From NCBI RefSeq assembly GCF_018139145.2, contig NC_059471.1:101000914-101064913 (forward strand): a stretch of DNA of 64,000 nt. The letters run 5' to 3'. Positions 12,759-26,302 of this stretch are shown piece after piece (the first letter of the stretch is position 1; each line of letters starts with the position of its first letter). The translations under genes were made by a program, and so were the position numbers. The notes below the pieces were generated by a model. The model saw only the letters and a list, made by a program, of their open reading frames with translations, was not told the origin of the DNA and ran no database searches. This stretch comes from Gymnogyps californianus (taxonomy: Eukaryota; Chordata; Aves; Accipitriformes; Cathartidae).

Positions 12759-15700
12759 ATAGCAGACAATTCTAAGAAAAACATACTACGAAGCTCCACC
12801 TTCATTCTGTATCTTTATCCTTCCATTCCCTAGATAACTTGTACTCTTCTTCCTATGCAGCGGGTCATTACTGTTATTGCATCAGTAACTAGATAATAAA
12901 CTCTTTAAAGACAAAAACTTCTGGATTTATTGGCTTTTGTGAGTTGATATTTTATTCCTTGCCAATGAAGCACCTATTCTAAATCCACATCCTATTCACA
13001 AACACTGTAACTTTCCTTTTCCTGTCATCAACAGGAGGCAAGCATTTTGCAGTGTTTGTCAGGTTAAAAAAATCTTGAAAGAAGCAACATTTCAAGTCAG
13101 ATACTGAGGGTGCTTTTGGTCAGAAAACATTATTCAAAAAATTATGGATTAATCAGCGCTGCATTTTAACAGAGTTTTTTACTTGTCTCTTCCACTTTGG
13201 GAAACAGTACCATGCTTTCCTTCTAGCAGAGATTTGCAGCTGACCCCTCTAACTCTTTCTTTTACATTAGTAAACTGCGCAGTTGACAGTTGAGAGAAGG
13301 GAAAGAAAATCATCATTGCCATTAAACTATTAATCTGTGACACACTTCTGCCAGGGGCTGGCCTTGCCAGAGGGTTTGGCATTGCCAATGCTAATAGAAA
13401 AGAATGCAGCTGACATTCTGAACTGTTTCATCTGCAGGATTCAGTAGATGTAAAATTAATCTGTCTTCTGCAAACTAGCAGTGACCAGTTGAAGATTTAA
13501 TTCAGTTGCTGACGAGTGAAACAGACAGATTTTAGCTTTTCTTTAAGAACAAAACTCGCATAAGCAGATCTGAGGTTTCTGAAGGAAGCCTGGATAAAAA
13601 CATTGTTACGTGCTCTTTACAAATATCCTCTCTTCTGATGGTTCAAGACATCAGACAGCCAGGTTAATAATCATAACTTTTTTACACCATGGGTAGCTTG
13701 CTCTCTCTCTTTATAAACAAAGATCTGCAAAATACAGAACATAGCTTAAGCTTCTTGATAATATGTCTTAAATTTACTGTCACCACACCCTTACATCTGG
13801 ATTTGTCTGTGGGCTTTGAAACACTTCTGTTCATCAAGGGACCTAAAACTTTGCCAGACTCGTTCAGCCCATCTCTCTGACAGTTATAACTACTATTATA
13901 AAGGGAAGAAAAGGAATAAAAAATCTTGCTGATTGGGTCCGATAAAGTAGAAACAAATGAGCTCCTGTGATAAGAACTGAACAGTGATCTTAGATTAGAA
14001 AAGCTCCTAAGAAGCCCCGTTGAATGGGTTGTCACATCAGTAGCAAATAGCTCCACTGCCCTATCCAACAAGAGGTTTAGCATCTAAGTCCAGATATCTA
14101 TTGCATTATATTAATAAACGCCTAATGGCTGCTACATTTGTACCCAATGTCTGCACTATCAGCATTCAACTCATTACTCCCAGGAAATCCTATGAGATAC
14201 CTGGAATATGGAAGGTATTATCCTGTCCTGTGGTATCTACAGGGATATTTATGTGGCCCGCATCACTGGCAGTCTCACAAGCACTGATGGATTTAGCCTC
14301 AGAGCACCCTCAGGAGGGATGCAAGGATTGTTATCCTTGCTTTTTTTTATGACAAGTACTGAGCAAAGGGGAGAGTTAGATAAATGCTGGCAAGTTCACT
14401 AGAGAGGTTTTAAAAAGTGACCAGCCTGTTCAGCACTAACCAATGGCACCCACCCCAGCCCCTTGCGTGCAGGATGAAGAAAGTTTGTGACTGAACCCTA
14501 CCATCCCCCAAATCAGCCTGAGACGCCAGAGCTGACTGTCAACAGCAGGGGCCAAACACAGGGCCTCTGGAGCTGAGCGCAAACAACTGCTGCCTGACGT
14601 GGGATACTGGTGGAGAACTACGCTCGAAAGCTGTAGTTCACACCAAGCACCCGTGTGCAGCTCAGACACCAGAAGGTGGCAGAGCACCACGACACTTATT
14701 TCTGAGCAGCGGTAACACACCCTATGTCCGGGACAGAGGCAGGGATTGAATCCGTATCCCAGCTCGATGCCATCTACGGCGGGCCTATCTTCCATGTCCA
14801 AAGGAAAGGAATATTTCAGCAGAGGATGAGCTGAATTATCTGCTACATCTGATTTAAACTTCAAGGTATTCAATGGCAGCCAACTCCAACTCATGTTTCA
14901 TCTGAATGCATGTGGAAAAAGCCACGTACAGTTCCCTGTAGGTTAATCACAGAGTCCCAAAGGATGTAGCCATTAGCTCCTTTCCTATTTAAATGCAGTC
15001 TGAATTGGGTATTAACTACCTGCTGTGTTTGGCACATCTCTTATTCCTAAAATAAATAACTGTATGAAAAGTCATAAACTCTATATTGGACTTTTTCATT
15101 AAAAAAAAAAAATCAAAGTAATGTCAGGATTTTAGCAGCCTCACTTACTGCAGTAAATCTGGCTTCCACAGCTGTTCATGTTGTACTGTGTGCTTCAGCC
15201 AACTGTAGCTGCAGTCCAACATTTCCTTCTTAAGGTATCCCTTACCCAGAGCAAAGCCAAGTGAATTTTGGACAGGACTAACATACTAGAAATTATGAAT
15301 GTGCTCTTATTAGAGCAGGTTGCATGTTTTACATTAAATATTCATTCAAATAACAATCCAGCAAAATGTTTGTCAAGATGATAGTTACTTTGGCTAAAAG
15401 AACACATTTTTCCTCCAGTCTCCACCAAAACTTGCCCATATTTATCACATTGAGAATCTAAGGACATTAATGAAGATCTTGCTTAAACTCGGCTGAGCTC
15501 CTTCACTGGTGCCAGATCCTGTTCTCCTGTTTTATAGCTGTACCATTTCAGAAATTGCTTGGTTCTCACTAGGGACAATCCTTTTACAGGTTCCACTGCA
15601 GCTCATAAAAGGGAAAAAAAGAAAAAAAAAAAAAAAAAGAAAAAAGGGGGAAAGTAGCATTTTCTCCTCCTGCCTGTTAAAAACCTGCCTGTGTTGAGCT

Positions 15701-18700
15701 GAGACCCACAGAGCGCCTCATAAAGCAGTTTGATTTCAGTGTCATGGTTTTCCATGCAGAACCAAGTTTACCTCCACGCATCCCTGCTGCTGTCACCCCA
15801 CTGTTACCACCACTGCCTCAGCGTGCCTTTCTCTATCCCCTTTTCTTCAGTAACCAGCTCTTTGTGCTGGTATGCTCTCTCGGGCATGTCTCCATTCATG
15901 CAAGAACCTCTCTTTCCCTGGCCACAGGTGTCTTCTGCTTTTTTCCCCAATCCTCCTCTGAAGCCTCTGCCATTAGCCTTTCTACATTGCCCTCACTCAT
16001 GCTGGGGACTCTAAAGGCACTTGGCGTTTGGCAGTCATTTGGTGGACAGTCGGAAGCAGGCCCTGACCCTGCAGTGGGCTACACAGGATTGCAGAGGTCT
16101 CCCCCAGCTGGGCAGCTGATGGGGTATGTACCAGCCTTTGCACATTCTTTAACACAGAGAACAAAAATATGTTTATGACACAGTTCATAAAGTAATTGCT
16201 CCACGGGGCCTATCAGAAATCATGGACTGTAAAAAATGGTGTCATCAGTTACAGAGAAAACATCTTTGTTTCATACTTCCTTTCTTCTTTTTGTTACTCT
16301 CCCATCGTATGGCTAATGCATGTTTCCAAAGCCTCAGCATCACCCACATGCATGGTACAGCACATTTATCACTACATGGTGTCACAGATCAAGTGGTATT
16401 GCTGTTTGCTTTTTTCCCCTGAAGTCAGGGATGTAAACATGGGCCAAATATGCAATGGGTATCATGTATATAAAGTCAAATCATGAAAGAAAGTTTTCCT
16501 CTAAAAACCAGAGAACTTCAGTATTCTAGTAGAATTACATACCTCATTCTGAATCAAAAACAGAGCTAGCAAGTTGAACTAATAAAGTTAAAGATTAGCA
16601 ATATTGCCATCATGTGGCTACTATGAGTAAATGCTCAGGCATGATCCTGAATTTATTAAGCACCAGAAAGCAGATTGCATTTGAATTCTGCTGTTAAAAC
16701 TAAGAGGCAATATTTAAAGTTGCATGTTACTTTTATAGAATATAATTATCTCTTTGTTACAGTAATGATTTATGTAGCAAGAATGTGTGTACAATAGATA
16801 AGGTTATATTACCCCTTCCACCGTGACCCTTATCCTCATGGGTTTATAGCTCATATTTAAGAATTCACTCCAAAATTAATGTTGAGTTATCCAGCCGGAA
16901 ACTATGTAAGTGAAAAACACCTCTTATTGCAGCAAGCAAGAAGGAAGAAAAAAGGACAAGTAGTCAGATTAGATGCCCTTCATATTTGAAATGGCTTGTA
17001 AATAAAGTTTTAATGTTCAACCATGTGAATTACTTTATCTCATGACTGCTAGGACCATTTACTATTTTCAGTAATTTTATTATATTTTCTTTCTCTCGCC
17101 CCCCTCCAACTCCATTCTCTGCACTATCACAACAACCTCTTCTAAACTGACTAAAAAATGTACAAGGAAAGGAACTTCCACAGCCTACGTCAGAAGAGTT
17201 GGCTTTTGCCTTGTTAGTGAGATAGAAGAATAAAATTCTTTATATTACAGCTACCAAAAAGGAAATCAAATCCTGCCACATGCTAAGACATCTCAGCTCC
17301 TGGCAGGAATTAATATAAACAATATGATTTATGTTTGCAAATTTTGTAGAAGTAGAAAGCGTGAATATACTTGACAATACTCCTAAGTTGTTGCAAACTT
17401 CCAATGCCATTTTGAAAATTGCTTCCCTGTTTCTGGGAATTTGATGAGTGAAATAAATAGAAACAACAGAGTATTTACTACCAGCACCTACTCCAGCAAT
17501 TCATCCATACCAGGCGTTTGCAAGGTACTCCAATTTTCTTGGTTGAAGAACGCTATCTAGGCACAAAGTGCAATTGTTTTATACACACACACACACACAC
17601 ATTCCCACTACAAAGCATTCACCATTCCAAGAGATCTATTGCAATAATCACTGCAAGAAACACTGATTTAGCTTGTTGCGGGCTCCAGACATTGCCTTCT
17701 TGTAATAATTGATCATACAGCAGAGATGTAGCATTTTCATGTGGTCAAAGCTCAAATTTAATATACTGGAGCACACAGCCAACATATCATCTCTCTTCTA
17801 CTTGCAGAGTAAATCCATACCTTCTTTCCTACCCCACTATTTATTTGTAAGTATATCCAGCTGGTGCAACCCCACTGGTGCCAGGAAAAGGCAAAACAAA
17901 AACATCCACAAGGCTCCTGCAGCTCCCAGTATGCAGGAGGCAGCACTCAGTGATTTAGCTCAACTAGTTCAATTAAACAGGCTAGGATCACACAGATAGC
18001 CATAGCCATTCCTGTTTCAATCATCTGGCCTATTTCCATTTTCCTTAGCAAATAACATCTAAGAATTCCTTATTTCAGCTTTGCTGAAATCAAAACAAAA
18101 ATGCCTGCCCAGCTTATTTATTTACTTTTGCTGGCCAAGCACACAGGAGAAGTTTATACTGAGACAAAATCTGACATTATTTATCATCATTGTTGTTGTG
18201 CCTAGGAATCACATCATGCGAGGGAAGAATCTACAAAAGAATGTCAGAGAAATAAGGCCCTTCAAAATTAAGCTTTCCTGGTTAATGTAACTCATAGCAA
18301 GAAAAACATTTTAAATGGAAAATGTTGAAGAAGGACATCCATATAGTAGGCAAGAGCGTGTATGCATGCTTATGTGTACTTGATGCACAGAATGAACCTA
18401 ACGTTGCTGCAGACAGCCAGTTTTAAATAATTGGAAAGCACAAAGAAACTCCAAACGCAGAAACTCTGGGGAGTGAAGACAAACACCAACCAGCCCATAC
18501 AGAAAAGATACCAACAGCTCCCCTGTTAAAAGACAAAAACAGGTTCTTCTCCTTTCAAGAACACCAGGATCAGGTTTTCACAGTCCCTGGACAAGCCCCG
18601 ATTTATGACCAGTTTCCAGACAGAAAGAAATCTGTGAACCTTTTTAATTATTCATGCCTTAAGAGGCAAACCCTCTCAGGTTGCAGTCCAAGAGGCCTCA

Positions 18701-20894
18701 GGGCCATGGCTTTCTGGGGTTTTCAGCTGAGGGAATAAGCAGCCGGATTCTCAGCAATATCACTTGGCTGAAAGTGGCTGTCAGGCTCAAGAAAAAAAGC
18801 AGCGTATGCTGGTTTGGCACACATGAAAGGGAACCGGCAGGGGAAAAACTTAACTGCTCCCCGTTTGCACATTCCAGCTCTTCTGCTGGTGTTTGAGCAC
18901 CTGCAGCCTGGGCCCTGGAGCACTCAGGCAGCAGGGCAGGCAGAGGCAGGCCATGCGGGTGGGAGGGAGGGAGGCTCAACGGGTCACAGAAAGATTATTA
19001 GACTGCATGGAAGACCTTCTCATGCATGGGAGGAGGAGGAAAGAGGGCAGAAAGAGCAGTGGCAAAGGCCTGAGCAGCCAGGTCAGGGCAACCTTAGCAC
19101 CTACAAGCTGTCTCTCTGCAACAAGCAGCTCTGCCAGCTCCCCGAAGAAACAGTGTGGAGAAAATGGCAGTGCCCCAAAACCCCGCATGTGAAGAAGAAC
19201 AGATCTGCTGTGTGGGGCTCTGGGCTAGTCAGGGAGAATGATAATTGGTACCAAATGTGAGGATTTTGCTTCAGAGCTTATTGGCAGCGTAAGTGCTGCC
19301 AAGGAAGGGCTGGGAGATCTCCTGAGCAGGCCTGCCTGGAACAAGGCGGGGAGCAGGCAAAAATACCTGGTGAATGTAGTACTGTCTTGCACCTTGAATG
19401 CTCTTTGCCTGGTAGACTTTTCTCAATACCAAAATTCATGTCAGTCTCTCCATTAAGACTGCCAGGACCTCTAGCTGGTTGCTCCCACAGCCAGAGGTTC
19501 TGCTGGATGTGTATGCAAGAAGTCTTTCATGCTCCTGCAACCTGGGGGTATGTGTCACCTCAACCCAGGATGCTGGCTAATCAAAGGTCAGTTGCTTGGA
19601 GAGTCTGCAGTGCCAGCTCCCGCTGGAAAAAGCCTTCAGACTTGCCTGACACGCTGCTGCTGAGTGGAGTAGGAGAGGCTGTGCTCTGTTTCACAGCTGG
19701 CAGCACGGAGGAGACCTCTTGATTGAAGTCAGCCTGTTGTATTTTCCTCCTGAAAGAACTCTTTCCTGTAGAAGTCTGTTCTCAAGTTTTCTTCTTCACC
19801 AGGTGGAAAGGAACCAAAAATAATAACTTTTTAGAAAAAAAAACAATAAAAAGATATAGAGATGATGAGAAATGTCTTTAAGTAGACGTAAGTCTGGAGT
19901 AGAGGCGAGTTTCTGCTTAGTTTGCTTAGTTTCAGGGAACGCTGTCATCTGCTGGCAAGAGACTGCAAAACTAGAGTTTTGTGGCAGGAAAAGAGCCTTC
20001 CCATTCCGGGGGAGGGGGAAGCAATAATATAACTATAACCCAGCCTGGAAAACGAGGTGCTCTTGGGTAAGAAGGATCATCACTGGGCTGAGAGTCCTGC
20101 ACAGGAACTCCTAATGATACCAAACTCCCTCCCTGCAACCTACCACTCATCAGGCTTTCTGCGCTCTTGGCTTCCCATCCACTTCTTTTTCCCAAATGCC
20201 AGTTTCTTCTCCTTTAGTTACCAACCCTCAAATATCTCTCTACATCCCAGCTCAAAAAATTTAATCCACACCCGTGACTTTTCCTCTCCCAGCCATCTCC
20301 ATTTCTACCTACACCCTTCTCCTTTTCAACAACTAAGGCCCTTTCCCATCTCTCATGTGGCAAAATCAGGAGGTACCACTGGGTAGGAGCACTGTCTCAT
20401 GTTGGCCTGACCATGATTTCCTTTTTGGACTCAGAGTGCACAGGGAGCGCTTACAGATTTGGGGCTGCTCCAAATGTCTTTCTACCTGTTGTTCCAAGAG
20501 CTTTGTCCTCATCCCAGGGAAATGGAGAGGGATGAGTCCAGCTCATCAATGCCCTGTAGGCATTTCCACTTTGTCCAAACAGAACTTCAAAGTTAGGAGA
20601 AGGTACTCAATGGTGTTCATCCTCTGTCAAACGAGATTTGAAGTAGCACATCTCCTATATTTGCCCACACATACCTGTATGTTAGTAAAAATCATGATAT
20701 GGTGAGAAGCAGAAGGGAGATTCTGTTTGAGAGAGATATTCATTGACCTACAAAGTGAGTTAGAAGTGGACTGGTAAAACAACCACTGTTTCCATATAAT
20801 TCTTCATATTAAAAAGCTGTGCCTTCTGTTTGTAGGAGCTTTTAGACACTGACAAAATAGTACTGCTCAACACATCAGTCCGCAGCCTCTACTT
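12759..20894. other. Gene-free interval
   Basis: No recognisable exon, RNA gene or autonomous transposon. It holds an A-rich run at about 15607-15645 and a CA microsatellite at 17583-17601. Slightly GC-richer stretches at about 14440-14900, 15730-16180 and 18680-19730 have overlapping frames on both strands without splice-site support or recognisable protein, so I do not call genes in them. Confidence 0.5.
17583..17601. repeat. (CA)n microsatellite
   Basis: Nine uninterrupted AC dinucleotides. Short, and probably only weakly variable. Confidence 0.9.
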
Positions 20895-20965
20895 ATCATA
20901 GAATCACAGACTGGTTGAGGTTGGGAGTGACCTTTAAAGGTCATCTAGTCCAACCCCCCCATGAG
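20895..20965 (-). mobile_element. CR1 LINE 3' end fragment
   Basis: The stretch contains ATCATAGAATCACAGA, then TTGAGGTTGGGAGTGACC and GGTCATCTAGTCCAACCCC. These are the hallmarks of the reverse complement of a CR1 3' tail, so the element's sense strand is minus. Only about 70 bp remain; 5' truncation is normal for CR1. Confidence 0.9.
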
Positions 20966-23006
20966 CTCTTAGTACTTCTGAAAATCTGCCCCTTGCAAGC
21001 TGTTTGGGAATGACCTCCCTCCAGTTTCATATGTGCTTGTAATACTGAATTGTCTACGTAAATTCCACAATGAAATTTGCTATTGCCATGTAGCAATGAT
21101 CTACAGCCTTTCAACTGCAACAGAAAAATCATTTATAGTAGCACGAAGAAAAGAGCGGTGTCAAAAGTAGATAAGTTTCATACAGCAAATCCTGTTATCA
21201 TGTAACTTATGATACCATGCATTATCATGTAACTCCAGTCTGCCTCTTCTTCATGATCCTGCAACTGCTATAGCAGAAAACACACATACAATATAGTTAC
21301 TTGGTAAGCCTGTTTTCCTTCATAAGAAATGAAGTTTATGTAAACATAGAGAATGTGCATACACAATACAGAGATTCCATTTTGAATCCACAGGCAAATA
21401 TCAATCAAATTTTGACAAAAAAGCAGTGGTTAAATAATTACAAGATTTATTAATATAGGTAGCTGGATAGCAGAAAAATTAAAACTAACATCAACAGCAC
21501 AGGAGCATGTCTAACTGTCTAAAAATTAACAATTATTACACACCAGAAAGTCCTTCCAGGAGCAAGACAGTCGTGAATCCTCCCCCATCTAAAAAGTTGC
21601 AAAATCTATTTGAAACGCCTAGTGCAATTAGCTATATATCCATGCAAAACAAGGCCTTGCAGGTTCAGTGGCTTGCGGAAGTACTTGGTTTGTAAGGTGG
21701 TATGTCCGCACGTTTTTGTTGAGGAGCACGAGATCCTCATGATTTTAACTAGCAGTAACTCAGCAATGGAAAAGGCCTGTCATTGACTGGGCAGCACTAG
21801 CCTGGCACATGGTGGAAGCACCAAGAGGTGCCTTTCTAGGCAGGAATAAAAAATGACACCTAAGTAAGGAGTTGTATGTCTTCTTGCTCTTGCACACAGA
21901 ACACATTTCATGCGTGAGGATTGCTTGCATATTGCCCTTACGCCTGTCACCTCCATGGCCTCTCTCTCCTAGGCTCCAGCAGCTTTGTGTGACTCGCCCT
22001 CATCTTTTTCATTTCCTTTTAATGGGCTGGAAGACAAACAACATGGCAGCGCAACCTTTTAAAAGAGATTAGGACAGGTAAGATGGTATTACTATATTGA
22101 CACACATGATTAACTGGTTTTTGACTTATGGGTGGGGCATGCAAACATTTTTCTCTTCTTTTTTGCCAGCTCCCACCCAGAGCAGTAGGTGCTAGCACTG
22201 GTGGTGGCAGCAGCAGGTCCTGGATGTTGAAATACTTTGTGTACCTGTAGCAATCTGTATATCACAACTTGGTAACTCATGGCAAGACAATCGAAAGCTG
22301 GCCGGAGTGTATACTAACCAGATGGTCCACATGCCTTCCAGATAGCTCCTGTTACCTCTTCAAAAAGCTTTTCAACAGAAATGATGCTTAAGTCATTCTT
22401 GGAAAGTTTGGGGCCGCATGTGGCATTTCAGGTTTATCATTTTACATCTCCCAACAGAGAAACGTTATCGTAGTATGGACTTACTTTCCTTAGTGAATGA
22501 TAAAATGTAATTCATAAGAAAGCAAACCCTGTCTTCTTAGAAGAAAGCTTGTAGAAACAACAGAAACAATTTATTTGGTGATAACATACATTTGTTATAT
22601 AGATTCACCTACAGCTTGTTTTTAAAAAGAAAACCGTGTTTTCTTTCTCCTTCTTGCTGTCGGTAGTATTTTTTCCCCCGTAGCGCCGGGAGGAGGAATC
22701 CCGTTAGAAGAGTGACATCCAGCGGTCGCTCTGCACTTCGTTTTTACACAGAAGTCTCATGCTTTGTGCTGCTGCGGCCCGGGCTTTTTCAGTCCTTCAC
22801 TGAACTTATGAAAAAAGGCACATGGTTTAAGGTAACGAACGAACCGTTTTTCTGACATGGAAAAGTGATTACACATACATAGAGACACATATATTTAAAT
22901 ACGAAAGTATGCAGAATTGGGACATAAAGATGACCTTTTAAAAGATCTACTATCAAGACAGAGAACTACATGTAAGACATGCAAGAAAACCAATCTGACA
23001 AAGGGA
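20966..23006. other. Gene-free interval
   Basis: AT-rich sequence without recognisable genes. A small CpG-containing patch lies at about 22670-22790 but has no exon support. Short direct duplications (for example TTATCATGTAACT twice near 21193 and 21221) look like ordinary slippage. Confidence 0.5.
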
Positions 23007-23247
23007 AAGGATCACTTGCCTGTAACTTGAACTCTCCGAGATATAGAGTCCACATAGATATTTACACTATCAGACAATGCAGAAGACTATCTGTGCAGTA
23101 GCCATAATGGATGCATTCACTCCCCACCTTTCATTATACTTCATGCACCTACGCAAAATCCATGTGATGCTGAGGAAGACGGGAAGAAACGGCACATAAA
23201 GACCAAGTATCTCAGCGAACTCCCATCACTGGTAAGTAACTTCTCCA
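23007..23247. repeat. Short element with imperfect terminal inverted repeats
   Basis: The left end (about 23007-23047, with ACTTGCCTGTAACTTGAA and CCGAGATA) is an imperfect reverse complement of the right end (about 23206-23247, with AGTATCTCAGCGAACTCCCA and CACTGGTAAGTAACTTC). The unit is about 240 bp with no coding capacity. It resembles old amniote repeats whose ends carry splice-donor-like GGTAAGTAAC, which I recall from reptile genomes but cannot name. A non-autonomous DNA transposon relic is my inference. Confidence 0.5.
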
Positions 23248-23303
23248 CCTTAAGCGTTAAAGGACTTGCTCATTCAAATTACGCCAAACTGGAAACAGCA
23301 GCA

Positions 23304-23377
23304 TTCACAGAATCCCAGAATGGGTGAGGTTGGGCAGGAGCTCTGGAGGTCACCTGGTCCAACGTCCCTGCTCAAGC
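23304..23377 (-). mobile_element. CR1 LINE 3' tail
   Basis: The stretch reads TTCACAGAATCCCAGAATGG, then GGTGAGGTTGGGCAGGAG and CACCTGGTCCAACGTCCCTG. This is the reverse complement of a CR1 3' terminus. On its sense strand the CR1 tail is directly preceded by the CHAF1B-like segment at 23378-23425. Confidence 0.88.
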
Positions 23378-23425
23378 AGTCCCCTCTGTCAGCCTAGAGC
23401 CTGGGGAAATGACTTTGTACGACTG
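23378..23425 (-). pseudogene. Short copy of a CHAF1B coding-exon segment
   Basis: This 48-bp stretch matches 28757-28804, inside the large CHAF1B coding exon, at 47 of 48 positions by my reading, in the same orientation and 5379 bp away. The matching exon part encodes [15 protein letters not shown], which aligns with the human protein, so the exon is the likely source. Beyond 23425 only loose T-rich similarity continues. It is too short to function and abuts a CR1 tail. A cDNA template switch during CR1 insertion is one explanation; a small local duplication is another. Confidence 0.7.
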
Positions 23426-25559
23426 TGCTTTTTTTTGTTTTTTTTGTTCAGGGGACTGGTCTGTAGGACACTGACATACACTAGTGTTGATGGGCACAGG
23501 GCTTGGACACCCCAAATGAAGTTCCATGGTTCCCTGAGTTTAACAGTAATTTGCTGCCTATTACAGAAGTTAATTCTACGAGTTCAGCTCCCTCTTCTTA
23601 CTGCTGCAAGGTCAAAAGATGTAGATAGGGCATTTTTCCATAATGCTATCTCATCAAGATAGTACAAGCAAGATAATAGTCCTTACAGAAGGCGTTGTAA
23701 GGATAAGATCCTTACAGAAGGCACTGAGAAAAACGTGACCTAAAGACGACACCTACACCACGTTCACAGCTGGAATATGAACTCAGGGTCCATTTGAAGT
23801 ATGAACAATTCAGCTCGCCAATTAAAAACAACATTTAAGTCAAACCCGGACTAAAGAGCACCCTTGAAAGAATTATGTCTATGCAATACATCACCATATG
23901 AAGCAGTCAAGAAAGACTTGAAATAGCATTGGGCATGTTCTGTCTTGGAGGAGAGTCTAGTGCATGACTAAGAACGACACATGAACCCACTTTATAGAAA
24001 GAGTGTGAGAATAGTTTTCAATGTCTTAAGTATGAATGTTATGTGGGGATGGCCCCTTGGAGACCGAAACAGGGATCACAAAAGCCAGGAATCTACAGTT
24101 CTGACTGTCACAGTGTTAAAGATAGTAAATTATTATACGAACAATGGCATCCATTTCTAGAAAAAGGTTAAAAACCTAGTGCCATATAAATTTGACAAAG
24201 GACTGTGTAAGTAAAAGAATCAACAGAGAACAGAAGTAGGAAATCATAGTGGCAAGAGACAACTAGAACTAAAGGGAAAAAAAATTCCAGGTAGAACATT
24301 CTGACAGAGATCATGATGTGAACATAGTCTCCAAATGGCAGCAGTGAAAGCCACATTAACTTTACAGCTCCAACTAGATTGTAAGGCAGAGTGAAAAAAA
24401 GCTGAGCAACCATATAAACAAATGTGGACATCACCTGAATGGTTATGGTATGAAATAGAGATGAATACTCTGGCAATCAATTGCATCTGAAGACTGAAAA
24501 CCACAAAGGCCAGGTATGCCAATAACACTAAAATAATACACTCAACATACTAGTTTTCAACAGAAAGAGTAGTTTACATTGAAATACACTGTGTAAAAAA
24601 ACAACCAACCAACCAGATTTAAAAATACTTATCAGGATAGCTTTGCAATTAGTATTTAAGAAGTGTAAGTTTTAATTCAAAGGACCCTTTGCAGTGCACA
24701 GAACAAAACACTGTAGTACTGTACTAAGTGGGTCACTGTCCCACAGAAGGATGAAATACCAGTATTCTTATAGCTCAAACTGGACAAAACATAAAATAGT
24801 TAAGTCCAGCAATGCATGTTAGTTACAAATATCTGCTTCAGCTATCAACTCAGATATCTCTACAAACTTTAATTTAGATATCTCTATAAACTTTTGGGGA
24901 AAAAACAGTTTTACATGTGGCTTTGCTTGGTAATTAAGTCTTAATATTCCTCACTAGGAGAAAACCCAGGTTTGGGTAAGTCTAATGAAGCTCCATCCTT
25001 ATCTCAGTGGTGGAAAGCAAAGATACAGTTGGTTTCCTACAACTCTTTGCTTATTAATTTCTGTTAAAATTTAATTGTAGGCAACGTACTTCATTTGCCT
25101 GAAACACTGATATAGGTATTTGTTAATATTTCCTCTCTATGAAATTTTATGAATCACTTCTGAAACATTTGTATTTCTACTTTTCTAAAGTATTAGTCCA
25201 CTTTCTTAGAAACCGACAGAAAACAAATACTAAGTAAATTACACACCTTAAAAACAACCAAATCCAGGGAAGAATGAAAGTCAAAGACCTTTAATATGAA
25301 TTGCAGCTTTCCCCTCCTGTGTGTTGTGGAACTTCAAGTGATAGAAGAATAGCCTAAATCATGAAAGAAAATTCTGTTCAAAACTTCTACATGCTATCAT
25401 CAGCTAGAACGACTATTCACATTTTAAGAATTATCTTACTTTTTAAAATCAAGTCCATGATGTTAAACAAAATGAAGTGCATGAGCTCAGAATACTGTGG
25501 CTGAGCATTCTACTTCTGGAGGCTAGTCTGCACACCATAGCAAATCCAGTGTAGTGATT
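23426..25559. other. Gene-free interval downstream of CHAF1B
   Basis: AT-rich sequence with no recognisable exon or repeat family. Short direct repeats occur (CCTTACAGAAGGC twice near 23680-23722; AGATATCTCTA twice near 24851-24885). Confidence 0.5.
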
Positions 25560-25577
25560 TTCAAATATTTTGGTCTC

Positions 25578-25583
25578 ATTTAT
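25578..25583 (-). terminator. Candidate distal CHAF1B polyadenylation signal
   Basis: AATAAA on the minus strand within GCCAATAAATGAG. A TG-rich element lies about 30-40 nt further downstream, as expected for a cleavage site near 25560. Confidence 0.45.
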
Positions 25584-26296
25584 TGGCTAAGGAAGTTAAG
25601 ATTTGGAAAAAAGAAACGGGGGAAACTTTTAATGTATACGCTCAAATCCTGCTGCCTCAGGAAAATCTCATGTCTGCTTTTTTTTTTTTTAAATAAAGTA
25701 ACTAAACAATTAAGAACTTTCCTCCGCTCTTTAATGCTTATAACACATCTTCAGAGGGTTTATTCCTTTTGCTTTCTTGTTTCTTGCAGCTACAAGTTCT
25801 GATTTATGTTTCAATCATATCAGTCATATTGTATGCCGCTGCATTCAGAGCATGTGAACATCAGCTTCCCTTCCACATGTACTGGAGAGCATGAATTATT
25901 TTGCACACTGCTAAACATATAAGCCAAGATGCTTCAATGAAACTGTTTCTTTTTTTTTTTGGTCTTAAACCACATCAAATCATTATGAATGCATTTAAGT
26001 CCTTAGAAATTCTGTTCTTTTGCCAGACAGGTTACTGGAAGACATACTACTTTATAAACATCAACTTAGGGACTTTGATGGAGACTCCTAGGTTACTGTA
26101 TGGCTTTTCAATATACCCAGATTTCCTTGATTTCCTTAAGCTGTGGCATTTCTTGAAGAATGCTGTCTTCAAGAAGTAGAAACGCACTTAAAAGTCACTT
26201 CCCAAATACCTCCTCTTCTGCGAAGCTACATTCCTGAAACCTGTGTCTTCTACTGCCAGTTTCTTCACAGCACTACGTCAAATATGCATTTGGTAC

Positions 26297-26302
26297 TTTA
26301 AT
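26297..26302 (-). terminator. Candidate proximal CHAF1B polyadenylation signal
   Basis: ATTAAA on the minus strand about 100 nt after the stop codon, followed by TG-containing sequence (TTTGACGTAGTGCTGTG). This would give a very short 3' UTR. Confidence 0.35.

Noticed and set aside
14436..14894. 152-codon minus-strand frame
   Set aside because: No recognisable domain, no matching splice sites, and competing frames on the other strand.
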